DNA of 64,000 nt from Prevotella sp. (GCA_031285905.1 JAITVH010000152.1:1-64000); one strand, 5' to 3'. Positions 18,701 to 27,980 are shown, counted from the first letter of the stretch. Program-made: numbers and translations. Notes: generated from the letters alone by a model not told the origin.

Positions 18701-20238
18701 CCTAATTGCACATCCTTTACACGTGCCGCAAAATTTACTTCCGGATTATCCTTATCAGAAAGATCAAACAATCCTGCCAGAGTAACATTCCCATTAGGGT
18801 CATTAAGATCAAGACTCCCATCTATTTTCAACCCATCATATTCTACATTGATCGCTATATTATCGTAAGTATAGCTATTAAAATCAAAATCAGAAATTTC
18901 TCCTTCGGCTGTGCCTCTGATCTTTTGATGTATAGGTTTTTCCATATCAACAGATAAATGCAGAGAAATTTTATCGAGGTCATTATTATCTAATAGCTCA
19001 CCCAGCTTAAATCCTGATGCCGAAATGTTACCCTTAGCATACATTTCAATATTTTTCCGGGAATTAAAACCAAAAAGAATATCTGTTTTTACTATTCCCA
19101 AAGCAGTTTCTAAGCTCCCAAACGCAGTAAGTTGATTGAGAAAGCCGGATATATCTCCTTCAAAAGACACCCGTCCCAGTTTTTTCAACTGTTTGGGTAA
19201 TACTATTTTTTTTTCAGAAAAATCATTTATAAAAGTCTCGGCAACCTGAGAGTCGACAATTAATTCATTGATACTGCCTAATATATAAGTTTTGTCTTTT
19301 TCGCGAATGTCTTTTATTTCTATATTTGCCAAGAGAGAGAGAGATTCTCCATTACGAAATGATAGATCCTTAGCTGAGAAATCGTTTATATTTCCTGAAA
19401 ATTTTCCTTGAAAGATAAGCAGCTCATCAAAGTTACTCAGAGCCGGTATAAAGGCAGAAATATCTTTCGGTAAAATATTTGAAGGAGCAATTATACAATC
19501 CAAAGTGGCGTAATCTAATATATTTGCTGTATCGTTTATTGGAGTTAAATCCAAATCTAATTTATTGAATGAAAGATTTGAAGAAGGCAGACTTAAGTCA
19601 AAGCCTTTAACCGAATACTTCTTTCCTTGTGATATAAGACGAAAACTGAGATCAGATACTTCAAATCCACTTTTTTCTTTTAATTCTATTTTCTTTATCT
19701 GAATATTCAATGAATCGGAGTCTAACGACTTAAGTGCTAGCTTAGCATTAAAGTCTGACACTAAAATATGATTCGGATCGAAACCAATATCTTTTTGAAA
19801 TTGATCTCCAATATCATAGTAAAATGTACCATCAGATATATTGAGAGAGTTGACTACAAAATTAATTTTTGATTTTGGTTTTTCATCCTGACTCTTAAAG
19901 GCATCCAGAACATATTGTATATTAAGAGGCGCTTCTTTCGTTTCTTTTGATAAGTGAAGTTCGAAATTGTTCAACCAGGCTGAAGTGATGACAATATCTC
20001 CTTGCAGTAGAGAAAAAATGTTTATACCGGCAGAAATCCTCTCAGCTAATAATACTTGCTTATTTGATTGATCATACAGATATACGCTATCTAAAGCGAT
20101 TGTATTGAAAGGTTGGAAACTTAGTTTACCAATACCTAATTCTGTCCCAAGTTTCCCTTTTAATTCGTCAACAATAATGTTTTTTGCATATTCCTGTACA
20201 GCAGGAGTATTCAAGAGGCCAAACAAAAGGACAATCAT
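15778..20238 (-). CDS. TamB-like translocation/assembly protein, very long
   Basis: This protein of at least 1486 residues is almost entirely repetitive beta-strand sequence, after an N-terminal hydrophobic segment. It ends in the conserved TamB (DUF490) C-terminal region: a long, Gly-rich beta domain from about residue 1140 (DPVGGDVLRGSGSG, LFGTYNI) to the end. TamB-type proteins span the periplasm as lipid-carrying or assembly-assisting grooves. The ATG at 20238 cuts into the predicted N-terminal membrane helix: the open frame runs upstream to 20388 without any ATG, GTG or TTG, and the upstream codons would complete the helix. The true start may therefore be a non-standard codon. A methyltransferase follows with a 4-base overlap. 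Confidence 0.85.
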   Translation of the reverse strand: MIVLLFGLLNTPAVQEYAKNIIVDELKGKLGTELGIGKLSFQPFNTIALDSVYLYDQSNKQVLLAERISAGINIFSLLQGDIVITSAWLNNFELHLSKETKEAPLNIQYVLDAFKSQDEKPKSKINFVVNSLNISDGTFYYDIGDQFQKDIGFDPNHILVSDFNAKLALKSLDSDSLNIQIKKIELKEKSGFEVSDLSFRLISQGKKYSVKGFDLSLPSSNLSFNKLDLDLTPINDTANILDYATLDCIIAPSNILPKDISAFIPALSNFDELLIFQGKFSGNINDFSAKDLSFRNGESLSLLANIEIKDIREKDKTYILGSINELIVDSQVAETFINDFSEKKIVLPKQLKKLGRVSFEGDISGFLNQLTAFGSLETALGIVKTDILFGFNSRKNIEMYAKGNISASGFKLGELLDNNDLDKISLHLSVDMEKPIHQKIRGTAEGEISDFDFNSYTYDNIAINVEYDGLKIDGSLDLNDPNGNVTLAGLFDLSDKDNPEVNFAARVKDVQLGNLNLVKNLDYSYLSFNIDADFVGKDIDNAEGYINIDSIDFIRDDKVFIMSQFLIEIAGLAGEKKLSLESDIINGNISGSVAFSSIADNIQQTFRMYLPSLIAPNKKKTPEDKDNIFNFDFTVNKTDSLSDIFKLPVTLFDQTRIKGNYDNITDKFNLDVSTSALKAAGMNLKDVHVVINNPDDAIIANIKTSIMGKKESVNEIAINSSAKENLVNTKISLINKGFQKADGEFYISTLFDREEAESPLHIDVNVNPSKLLLNNAYWEMTKSHIHIQEGIYAIDNFHVYNENGDQEIKINGKYSTKNTNDILKAELKKIDLQYIFETLAIDALQFGGLASGNLFVSTIESKPYANTRLDVTGFKFNGTDLGELNIFSEFEEATKEVILEGLIVSKEKKETKVNGRIDPVKQGLSIYFDADSVDMSFLNKYAQVLFDDIKGRGTGNVHLFGNFSDVTVEGKAFVQDGNLGINFLNTRYSFTDTVFMKKDLIYFNNLKLTDQHNNIASVNGKISHDYFRDFAYVVDLSANNFLLYSATQQQNPIFYGKVFGSGNGTVSGDESKVDIDIRMRTEDKTVVQMNFMEDYINEYSFITYKQKDTIQTETSLIVPPIQINSEIAINMNFYIDATPDAIVEIVMDPVGGDVLRGSGSGAMQFQWMSGASPRLFGTYNIARGSYNFTFQRIMERRFMIQEGSNVQFRGDPFEALLDVDAIYKINASLYDLDQNLAQSTGLSTIPVNCVLNLTGALRHPNVGLDITFPSADSEVARQLKSLINTEDEINKQVASLLILSKFRAPQDANVENPTSDFAAMASATLSNQLTKLVSQIDNRWQLGTNIRYSDREMTYTEAELLLSSQLLNDRLLINGNFGYRRNDLNSMGNIDKEVMITDVDIEYLLNNAGTWRIKAYNHYNEKFYYTGNATQTQGVGIIYKKDFDELYELFHRPRPRFTLPSDTIRPIVPDSLEKGSPLSHFIKLKK

Positions 20239-20309
20239 TCCGACAATGATCCCTAATGCAGATAGAAATATTTGCTTAAAGAGTCTAATAATCCAATCTT
20301 TTAGAATCG

Positions 20310-20317
20310 CAAAAGTA
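20310..20317 (-). promoter_or_regulatory. Putative -7 box of the TamB-like gene
   Basis: TACTTTTG on the minus strand, 72 bases before the ATG at 20238. If used, it limits the real translation start to the stretch 20238-20303. Confidence 0.4.
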
Positions 20318-20416
20318 TTAAAAATTGCGCTTATAATCTCATTTAAACAGCAGTATCTTTTCAGATATTCCTTTACTATTAAGATTATTTATCACAAAAG
20401 AGAAATATAATGGTTT

Positions 20417-21685
20417 TTATTGGACATTAATCTTGCCCGCCAGCTTACTTATACTCAATCCCTGAACAATAATAGAAAAGACAACCACAAAATAGGTGAT
20501 TGCTATAATTGTTTCTTTATAAGGGCCTTGAGGTAAAGATAATGCTAATGCTATAGACACCCCTCCCCTAAGGCCACCCCATACAAGAATTGTTATTGTC
20601 CCTTTCGAAAATTTTTCCTTGAACGGTATAATTACAGTTGGTATCCTAATAGAAACATAACGGGCAAAAAGCACTACAATAATACCCAATATGCCTATAG
20701 CCCAATAATGCCCGATATTTGGAATCAATAATAATTCGAATCCTATGAAGAGGAACAGAATTGCATTCAGTACTTCATCTATCAGTTCCCAGAAGACACC
20801 AATATAATTTGTTTCCAGTGTATGGTTCTCCAGAACTTTACGCCTCGAGTCACCAATTATTAATCCGGCTGTAACCATTGTCAACGGGCCTGAAATATTC
20901 ATCCCGTAAGCGATCATATAACCTCCCATAACAATAGAAAGAGTGATAAGAACAGACACCTTGTAATCCTTTACTTGTCTCATCATATAAACCCCAAGCT
21001 CACCAAGGGCTAATCCGACTAAAATGCCGCCTACTGTTTCTTTGATTAATAACCAGGAAACACTTATAAAAGTAAGATCGTGTACAGATTCGAAGCCTTG
21101 AGCGATATTAAATAAAAGGGTAAAAACAACGACCGCTACACCATCATTAAACAAGGATTCTCCTGCTACTTTTGTTTCCAATGACTTCGAAACTTTAGCT
21201 TCTTTCAAAATTCCCAGTACGGCTACAGGATCGGTAGGTGAGATCAAGGCTCCAAATAACAAGCAATATATCAACGGTACCTGATGATGAATATGTACCA
21301 TAGGGAGTATAACATCGAGCAGAAAGTAGAGAGTAAAGCCTACTACAAACGTGGAAATGATGACACTCAATGAAGAAAAGACGATGACCGGAAGTTTTTG
21401 TTCTTTTAAGTCTTTCAGATTTATATTAATGGCTCCCGCAAACAAAAGGAAATTAAGCATTCCTCCCATCAATACCTGAGTAAAATCAATATGTCCTATT
21501 AATGTTGAAAAATTGCTAAGCGGATGAGCGGATGTAACTTTTTTAATAATAACTACAGCTATTGATACCAATATGGCTATAACCATAATGCCTATGGTAG
21601 ATGGTAATTTCAGAAAGCGCATATTGATATAAGCAAATGCTGTAGCTACTATTATTAGCATAGAGAAGGCGTAGTATAAATCCAT
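20417..21685 (-). CDS. Cation:proton antiporter (CPA1/NhaP type)
   Basis: This 422-residue protein has about 12 hydrophobic segments. It carries the CPA1 ion-binding pattern: ISPTDPVAVLGILKE near residue 150 and GESLFNDGVAVVVF near residue 178. The later GGLRGGVSIALALSLP block near residue 375 is also typical. It should exchange Na+ or K+ for protons across the inner membrane. It lacks a large cytoplasmic C-terminal domain. The TamB-like gene starts downstream with its own possible promoter, so the two may not be one operon. Confidence 0.93.
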   Translation of the reverse strand: MDLYYAFSMLIIVATAFAYINMRFLKLPSTIGIMVIAILVSIAVVIIKKVTSAHPLSNFSTLIGHIDFTQVLMGGMLNFLLFAGAININLKDLKEQKLPVIVFSSLSVIISTFVVGFTLYFLLDVILPMVHIHHQVPLIYCLLFGALISPTDPVAVLGILKEAKVSKSLETKVAGESLFNDGVAVVVFTLLFNIAQGFESVHDLTFISVSWLLIKETVGGILVGLALGELGVYMMRQVKDYKVSVLITLSIVMGGYMIAYGMNISGPLTMVTAGLIIGDSRRKVLENHTLETNYIGVFWELIDEVLNAILFLFIGFELLLIPNIGHYWAIGILGIIVVLFARYVSIRIPTVIIPFKEKFSKGTITILVWGGLRGGVSIALALSLPQGPYKETIIAITYFVVVFSIIVQGLSISKLAGKINVQ

Positions 21686-21768
21686 ATTTTATAGTTGACT
21701 GAACTTAGTAAGTTTTTTCATAAAAACAGGACATTCATGCATTTAGTTCATTGTCAATAGGAGTTTTT

Positions 21769-23547
21769 TTAATCCAGTGTTTTCGAAATCTTATCTATAT
21801 TAAGGCTGCGGGCCATAGCATCGAATATTTCCTTATATACTCCTTCCTGATGGTATATTTCTTCGTGTGTACCGGATTCAACCACCCTACCCTCTTTCAT
21901 TACATAAATACAGTCTGAATCGATGATCTGGGAAATACTATGTGATATAATTATTACAGTACGGTCTTTCTTTATTGCATCCAGACTGTTTTTTATTTGT
22001 TCGGTAGCCACAGCATCCAGGCTGGCAGTCGGTTCATCCAGAAATATGATCGGTGGGTTTTTCAGGAACATCCGTGCAATGGCAATTTTTTGTTGTTGAC
22101 CGCCCGACAGGGATAAAGCTGATGTTTTATATCCATTTTCCAACTCTATTATCTGATCATGTATATAAGACTTTTTAGCTGCATCTATCACCTGCTCGTT
22201 TGTTGCATTCGGATTTCCATAACGAATGTTTTCTTCCACAGTACCGTTGAAAATATGATTCTTTTGAAGAACGAGCCCTATATTATCGCGAAGATATGTT
22301 GTATTGTAATCGTTCAGAGAAATTCCATCTAATAGTATTTCGCCCGAATCAGGTTGATAAAACTTATCTAATAAGTTTACCAATGTACTTTTCCCTGCTC
22401 CTGACAAACCGACTAAAGCTGTAGTTTGTCCGGGTTGTATTTTCATGTTTATGTCGAAGAGTGTTTTTTGTTCATTGTCAGGATAGGTGAAGTCTACATG
22501 CTTAATTTCAAATTTCCCTGATATTTTTCCTTTATAAATACCTGATTCTTCAATCTGATCATCAGCCTTGAGTACATCAAAAAAACTTTCGGAATAAATG
22601 AGGGCATCATTCATCTGATCGTATATACGATGCAATTGACGTATGGGCGCCGATACGTTATTAAATAGTAGAATATGGAACATAATGGCTCCTATTGTCA
22701 TCTGTCCAGTGAGTACAAAGTAAGCAGTGAGTATAATGATAATAACTACACCTATCTGCTCGATAAAGCTTTTCAAACCATCAAACAAAAAGCTTATCTT
22801 GCGGGTTTTCATTTGCTCGGCGGTAAGATTATTTTGCAAAGTCATTTGTTTATCACTTTCAATGCTTTCCCTGATAAATGACTTGATAACTGTAATCGAT
22901 TCCAGTATTCCTAATATTCCCTGGCTTTTGTTTTCCCTTAATTCTTTTATTGAACGTCGCGCCCCACTCATTCTTATCGCCTGTTGCCTGCTGACATAAT
23001 AATATATGGGAATAATACACAGTCCGACTAAGCCTACATAAAAGTTGGCGTTGAACATCATTATCAGTGCCACAATTGAATTGGCAAACAGAGGGAGAAT
23101 ATCGATGAAAAAATTCTGGACAAGGCGGGTAAGGCTTTCCACACCTCTATCGATACGGGTTTGCATTTTCCCTGGTTGATTACCTCAGGATGTATAGAAC
23201 GCCAGTTTATAGGTCAATATCCTATCGATTATAGACTGTGCGAGGTCTTTGGAAATAAATATCCGTAATTTTTCGCCATAAAATTTCTGTCCGAACTGAA
23301 TAAATGAGTTAATGATTTCTTTACTAATAAGAATAAGAGAAATGGTAATGAGGATGGTCAATCCTTCCTCTAAGCCTTTGTGCGCTTCTACCAGAGCATT
23401 GATTTCATCTACAGTATAGCGTAACACCCAGGCATTCACCTGTGCAGTAAGAGAGCCTATAAACGTTAGTACCAATGCTAATACGACCAACCAACGGTAT
23501 GGATAGACATATGGCTTTATATTCTTAAACAGTTGTAATAATGACAT
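21769..23547 (-). pseudogene. ABC exporter (fused membrane/ATPase) interrupted by an in-frame TGA
   Basis: Together the two pieces make a normal half-size ABC exporter of about 592 codons. The first piece (23185-23547, 120 residues) holds the first two membrane helices and ends ...LAFYTS at a TGA (23185-23187). The same frame continues at once as GNQPGKMQTRIDRG and stays open to 21769, with the remaining helices and a full ATPase domain: Walker A GLSGAGKST, signature LSGGQQQK, Walker B IIFLDEPTASLDA and H-loop ISHS. No frame change is needed. Either the gene is disabled by one nonsense mutation, or the base is a sequencing error, or there is read-through. Re-initiation at the ATG at 23166 would give a protein lacking the first two helices, unlikely to work alone. 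Confidence 0.85.
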
Positions 23548-23653
23548 CTGAAAATATTTTTATAGATATAACTTATGAACAATCAAATAGTTTTTAATTC
23601 TTAAAATCCCCTTTCCGGATTAGCGTATTTTCAAGTCGGTAATGATTTATTTT

Positions 23654-23661
23654 TATCTTTG
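23654..23661 (+). promoter_or_regulatory. -7 box of the recR operon
   Basis: TATCTTTG matches TAnnTTTG, about 110 bases before recR. It lies in the divergent region between the broken ABC exporter and the seven-gene operon. Confidence 0.5.
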
Positions 23662-23771
23662 CAAACCATTAAGGTTGCAAACCTAATTATTATTTTTGTA
23701 TATACAACAGCAACAATTTGTTATGATCAAATGTCGTTGCATTAAATCTTTTCTATTACTTAAATACAAAT

Positions 23772-24395
23772 ATGAATCAAAAATATCCCTCTATTTTATT
23801 AGAAAATGCTGTAAACGAATTTGCCAAGTTGCCCGGTATTGGAAGAAAAACAGCTTTAAGGTTGATTTTATATCTATTGAGGCAGGATAATTCGATGGTA
23901 GAAAGCTTCTCGGAGGCACTTCTCAAATTAAAGCAGGAAGTAAAATATTGTTCGCATTGCTATAATATCTGTGATGATGAAATATGTCCGATATGCTCAG
24001 ATAAATCACGTGATGCTTCTGTTATTTGTGTGGTCGAAAATATAAAAGAGGTGATGGCAATTGAAAACACCATGCAATATAAAGGGCTTTATCATGTGTT
24101 AGGAGGTATCATTTCACCCCTTGACGGCATAGGGCCTTCCGACCTGGAAATTGATAGTTTGGTGGAACGTGTGTCACAGGGCGGAATATCAGAGATCGTT
24201 CTGGCATTGAGTACAACAATGGAAGGCGACACGACCAATTTTTATATTTATAAAAAACTAATGCCTTATGATGTAAAAATAACAATGATAGCAAGAGGTG
24301 TTTCTATTGGCGATGAGATAGAATATGCGGATGAAATAACCCTTGGACGTTCTATACTTAACCGGACTTTATTTAACGAATCATACAAAATGTAA
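23772..24395 (+). CDS. recR: Recombination protein RecR
   Basis: This 207-residue protein helps load RecA at gaps in the RecFOR pathway. It shows the N-terminal helix-hairpin-helix ([12 protein letters not shown] near residue 20), a C4 zinc finger (CSHC near 58 and CPIC near 70), and a Toprim domain (ICVVEN near 85, [10 protein letters not shown] near 150). The length is normal. It heads a tight same-strand operon of seven genes with gaps of 3 to 20 bases or small overlaps. Confidence 0.97.
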   Translation: MNQKYPSILLENAVNEFAKLPGIGRKTALRLILYLLRQDNSMVESFSEALLKLKQEVKYCSHCYNICDDEICPICSDKSRDASVICVVENIKEVMAIENTMQYKGLYHVLGGIISPLDGIGPSDLEIDSLVERVSQGGISEIVLALSTTMEGDTTNFYIYKKLMPYDVKITMIARGVSIGDEIEYADEITLGRSILNRTLFNESYKM

Positions 24396-24398
24396 ACT

Positions 24399-24869
24399 AT
24401 GTCATTGACAGAACAAACTAAAAAAATAAGAAATACAACCCTATTACTATTCTGGACAAGTATTATACTTTCTGTAGCGGCTCTGATTGTTCTTTTCCTG
24501 AACAGGGGAATTGACTGGCAGGAAACCAGTGATGTTACATTCCAGCAATTTTCTATTATAGTTACCCTTGGAGGTATTCCTCTGGCATTGAAATTATTTC
24601 ATTCCAGATATAAGAAACTGGAAGGGTTGGACTATGAATCTTTCTTGAAAAAATACTTTAATATCTATATATTACGTTTGGGTATATTGGATGTTGTGAT
24701 TTTATTTAATCTGGCAGGATTATATTTATTCAACTCTCAAAACGCTGTATATATGACTATTATTACTATATTTGCTATATTCTTTTGTTATCCTAATAAG
24801 GGTGATATGGAAGACAAAAATGAGACAAATAACAATTCGGATAATGAACAAAACAACACAAATATATGA
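24399..24869 (+). CDS. Conserved-type membrane protein, function unknown
   Basis: This 156-residue protein has four hydrophobic segments in two hairpins (about 12-30, 45-60, 88-108 and 113-130). The C-terminal tail is hydrophilic and rich in Asn, Asp and Glu (NETNNNSDNEQ). No catalytic motif is visible, and I do not recognise a named family. It starts 3 bases after recR and overlaps the next gene by 4 bases (ATGA), so translation is coupled within the operon. Confidence 0.75.
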   Translation: MSLTEQTKKIRNTTLLLFWTSIILSVAALIVLFLNRGIDWQETSDVTFQQFSIIVTLGGIPLALKLFHSRYKKLEGLDYESFLKKYFNIYILRLGILDVVILFNLAGLYLFNSQNAVYMTIITIFAIFFCYPNKGDMEDKNETNNNSDNEQNNTNI

Positions 24870-25321
24870 TAATAGCTGTAGATTTTGACGGAACAATAGT
24901 AGAACATGAATATCCCAAGATAGGAAAGCCGATTCCTTTTGCCATAGAAACCTTATTGAAACTACAACAGGAAGGACATACACTTATTATGTGGAGCGTA
25001 CGTGAAGGGAAATTGCTCCAGGAAGCAGTCGATTATTGTGCGAAAAAAGGACTAAAGTTTTATGCTGCTAATAAAAACCATCCGGAAGAAGACCGGGCTA
25101 CAGCCGGCAGGAAACTAACATCCGATATGTTCATCGATGACAGGAATGTTGGCGGTTTGCCTAGCTGGGGTACCATATATCATATTATTCAGGCAATGGA
25201 AAGAGGTGAAACATCATTTGACAGAGTACTGATGTCTCCCGGTAGTGATCAACGTATTATCCGCCGGAAGAGAAACTTCTTTATCAGGCTTGGAGAGATG
25301 TTTGAAAGAAACGGATATTGA
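24866..25321 (+). CDS. HAD-like hydrolase, small
   Basis: This 151-residue protein starts with the HAD motif I, VDFDGTI, at residues 5-11. A serine in LIMWSVRE is the likely motif II. DMFIDDRNVGG near residue 90 looks like the acidic motif IV. It lacks a large cap domain, as in other short HAD-like proteins of Bacteroidota. A phosphatase role on a small molecule is likely, but the substrate is unknown. It overlaps the preceding membrane protein by 4 bases. Confidence 0.8.
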   Translation: MIIAVDFDGTIVEHEYPKIGKPIPFAIETLLKLQQEGHTLIMWSVREGKLLQEAVDYCAKKGLKFYAANKNHPEEDRATAGRKLTSDMFIDDRNVGGLPSWGTIYHIIQAMERGETSFDRVLMSPGSDQRIIRRKRNFFIRLGEMFERNGY

Positions 25322-25340
25322 CAATATAAAAAATTGAGAT

Positions 25341-25868
25341 ATGCTACTGAGAAATTCACAAATAAAGCTTCGTGCTGTTGAACCTGAGGATTTGGATGTG
25401 CTTTATAAATGGGAAAACTCCACTTCTCTTTGGATACATGGGAATACAATGGCGCCATATTCAAAACTGGTCTTACGCCAGTATATTAATGATGCATTGG
25501 AAATGGATATCTATCAGAGTAAACAACTCCGGTTGATGATAGACCTCTTGGAAGACAACACGACGATAGGCACTATAGATCTGTATGATATAGATGCACA
25601 TAACCGCCGGGCAGGAATGGGTATATTAATAGATGAAGCTCACCGCCAAAAACATTATGCCACTCAGGCATTGGAATTGATGACAAGTTATGCATTCAAA
25701 TTTCTTTATCTACATCAGATATATGCATACATATCTATAAGCAACATAAAAAGTATCAGCCTTTTTGAGAAAACAGGATATGTCAAAGTTGGCATTTTAA
25801 AAGATTGGGTGCAAAGAGGAGATAAATTTGAGGATGTACTATTTCTTCAATTACTTAACAAGATATAA
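25341..25868 (+). CDS. GNAT family N-acetyltransferase
   Basis: This 175-residue cytoplasmic protein has the acetyl-CoA fold of the GNAT family, RimJ/RimL- or SpeG-like. It begins LRNSQIKLRAVEPEDLD, has GTIDLYDIDAHNRRAGMGI near residue 75, and HRQKHYATQAL near residue 95, the pyrophosphate-binding region. A tail with SLFEKTGYVKVGI follows. The acceptor may be a ribosomal protein N-terminus or a polyamine; the sequence does not decide. It lies 19 bases after the HAD-like gene. Confidence 0.88.
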   Translation: MLLRNSQIKLRAVEPEDLDVLYKWENSTSLWIHGNTMAPYSKLVLRQYINDALEMDIYQSKQLRLMIDLLEDNTTIGTIDLYDIDAHNRRAGMGILIDEAHRQKHYATQALELMTSYAFKFLYLHQIYAYISISNIKSISLFEKTGYVKVGILKDWVQRGDKFEDVLFLQLLNKI

Positions 25869-25873
25869 AGTGT

Positions 25874-26437
25874 ATGAATGAGGAGATAAAAAAGGCTGTT
25901 GAAGTTCTTATTTCCGGAGGGCTTATACTTTATCCGACTGACACCATTTGGGGTATTGGATGTGATGCCACAAATGAAGATGCTGTGCGCAAGATATATG
26001 AATTGAAGAAACGCACAGATAGTAAAGCGCTGATAACCTTGATTGACAACCCTGTGAAATTGGATTATTATATTAATGATGTTCCCCAAATAGCATGGGA
26101 TTTGATAGAGTATACAGAAAAGCCATTAACCATTATTTATGATAATGCTCGTAATGTGGCATCAAATCTACTTGCTGATGATGGAAGTCTGGCAATCCGT
26201 ATTACTAAAGAAACGTTCTCATATGAGCTGTGTAAACGGTTTCGTAAGGCTTTAGTCTCTACATCAGCTAACGTTAGCGGAGAGCCCTCTCCTGCAAACT
26301 TCAGTGAAATAAGTGACGAGATAAAAAACGGGGTGAATTATATAGTAAATTTTCGGCAAGAAGAAAAAACGAAAGCTAAAGCATCGAGCATTATCAGATT
26401 GAGACCAAATGGTGAAGTTAAGATAATCAGAGAATAA
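25874..26437 (+). CDS. L-threonylcarbamoyladenylate synthase (TsaC/YrdC type)
   Basis: This 187-residue protein is a single YrdC domain, the enzyme that makes threonylcarbamoyl-AMP for the t6A37 modification of tRNAs. The N-terminal GLILYPTDTIWGIGCDA and the following KIYELKKR are diagnostic. STSANVSGEPSP near residue 137 is the conserved substrate-binding loop. It has no extra C-terminal Sua5 domain. The gene sits in the recR operon with 5-base spacing from the acetyltransferase. Confidence 0.94.
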   Translation: MNEEIKKAVEVLISGGLILYPTDTIWGIGCDATNEDAVRKIYELKKRTDSKALITLIDNPVKLDYYINDVPQIAWDLIEYTEKPLTIIYDNARNVASNLLADDGSLAIRITKETFSYELCKRFRKALVSTSANVSGEPSPANFSEISDEIKNGVNYIVNFRQEEKTKAKASSIIRLRPNGEVKIIRE

Positions 26438-26447
26438 AAAATGACCT

Positions 26448-27011
26448 ATGGCTAATATTCATGAAGATATAACTTTCAGCAATAATATTTATACAGATAT
26501 CTATAAAGAAGATTTTGACAACTGTATCTTCTCAGGTTGTGACTTTTCGAATGCAAAAGCTACTTTTTGCAGTTTTACCGATTGTGAATTTATTGATTGT
26601 AATATTGCCATGACCGATTTTAGCCAATCAACATTTAATAATATACAATTCAAAAATTGTAAAGTACTGGGAGTCAAATTTAATTATTGCCATGATTTTA
26701 TCTTTGAAGTGGGATTTGATAACTGTATATTAGACTACAGTTCTTTCGAAAAGCGGAAAATGCCCAAAACCACCTTCAAAAATTCTTCGCTCAAAGGTGT
26801 CGATTTTGGAGATACGGATCTGAAGCAATCCGGATTTATAAATTGTAATCTGGATGAAGCGATATTTTATAATACTAAGTTGCAGGAAGTGAATTTTACT
26901 TCTGCCCATAATTATCGTATAGACCTGACTCAAAATCAGACAAAGAAAGCCCGATTCTCCAGAGACGGATTAGAAGGATTGTTAAGCCACTTCGACATTA
27001 TTATTGAATAA
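26448..27011 (+). CDS. Pentapeptide-repeat protein
   Basis: This 187-residue protein is built of A(D/N)LxF-like repeats: CIFSGCDFSNAKATFC, FIDCNIAMTDFSQSTF, and GVDFGDTDLKQSGFINCNLDEAIF are examples. Such proteins fold as a right-handed quadrilateral beta helix. No partner or target can be read from the sequence; some family members mimic DNA and protect gyrase, but nothing here shows that. It is the sixth gene of the operon. Confidence 0.88.
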   Translation: MANIHEDITFSNNIYTDIYKEDFDNCIFSGCDFSNAKATFCSFTDCEFIDCNIAMTDFSQSTFNNIQFKNCKVLGVKFNYCHDFIFEVGFDNCILDYSSFEKRKMPKTTFKNSSLKGVDFGDTDLKQSGFINCNLDEAIFYNTKLQEVNFTSAHNYRIDLTQNQTKKARFSRDGLEGLLSHFDIIIE

Positions 27012-27027
27012 CTAATAATTTAATACT

Positions 27028-27855
27028 ATGCTGGAAATTTCCGAAACAACCGTAGTGAGCCATCAGGCCGAAAATGTTTTATATGGCAAGATAATATCAG
27101 AGGTACATCAGGCCACCAGTCCTCATAAATTTGCGTGGTACAGCGGAGATCCTAAAACATATCCTGACTTATTGATCGGCAGACAGATTGAGTCGGTCAA
27201 AGGGCATGGCGCATATGTAGATATTCATTGTGATAATGATATAACAATTACGATTGGGGACGGAACTAATCTTAAATATTATCCGGCTATAGAGAAATAT
27301 CCTATCAAACATCAGTTGCTAATCGTATTTGAAGATAAGAGTTTTCTAGTCTTTACTGTTGCCATGTATGGGGCTATATATGCGTACAAAGGTGAAATGG
27401 ATAATTTTTATCATCGTAACAGCCTGAATAGCATCTCTCCCCTGAGTGAAGTTTTCGATAGGCAATATTTTGAAGGAATATTCAAAAGCGTAAAAAAAGA
27501 CATGTCTGTAAAGGCATTGCTGGCAACCGAACAACGCATCCCGGGTCTAGGCAATGGAGTATTGCAGGATATACTGTTCAATGCAGCAATCCATCCTAAA
27601 CGTAAGATATCGACACTATCCGATTTAGAGAAAGATGATTTATTTCATAGTTTGAAAGTAACATTACAAAGTATGACAGATAAGGGAGGTCGTGATACGG
27701 AAAAAGACTTCTATGGTAACTTTGGCAAATATAAGACTATTCTATCGAGGAATACATATAAAGCCCCTTGCCCCAACTGTGGTGGGGAAATAATAAAAGA
27801 AGCTTATCTGGGAGGATCAATTTATTACTGCCCTGTCTGTCAGAAACAAAAATAA
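27028..27855 (+). CDS. Fpg/Nei-family DNA glycosylase-like protein without the usual Pro-2
   Basis: This 275-residue protein has the Fpg/Nei layout: an N-terminal beta domain, a helix-two-turn-helix near LLATEQRIPGLGNGVLQDILF (residues about 166-186, PGLGN conserved), and a C-terminal zinc finger (CPNC near 249, CPVC near 269). Family enzymes remove oxidised bases and use Pro-2 as nucleophile. Here the N-terminus reads MLEISE, so the position after Met is Leu, although the following Glu is present. The activity could be altered, or the N-terminus may be a variant clade. It is the last gene of the operon. Repeat A2 follows. Confidence 0.85.
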   Translation: MLEISETTVVSHQAENVLYGKIISEVHQATSPHKFAWYSGDPKTYPDLLIGRQIESVKGHGAYVDIHCDNDITITIGDGTNLKYYPAIEKYPIKHQLLIVFEDKSFLVFTVAMYGAIYAYKGEMDNFYHRNSLNSISPLSEVFDRQYFEGIFKSVKKDMSVKALLATEQRIPGLGNGVLQDILFNAAIHPKRKISTLSDLEKDDLFHSLKVTLQSMTDKGGRDTEKDFYGNFGKYKTILSRNTYKAPCPNCGGEIIKEAYLGGSIYYCPVCQKQK

Positions 27856-27880
27856 AAGACAGCACCTTTATTCTTCCTAT

Positions 27881-27902
27881 TCTCATCTCATCTCATCTCA
27901 TC
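27881..27902 (+). repeat. Short tandem repeat of TCTCA
   Basis: Four full copies of the 5-bp unit TCTCA and a partial one follow the Fpg/Nei-like gene. It is non-coding. Confidence 0.9.
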
Positions 27903-27980
27903 TTTTTATAGGTATTTCATACCTGTATATTTTTATTTTTCCTAAAAAACAATCCAGTTTTGTTATATTTTATTTTCCAA

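Noticed and set aside
20105-20410. Plus-strand ORF of 101 codons
   Set aside because: It is antisense to the start of the TamB-like gene, whose beta-repeat coding pattern explains this region.
27881-27902. Possible CRISPR-like array
   Set aside because: Only a 5-bp tandem repeat without spacers; no cas genes are present.
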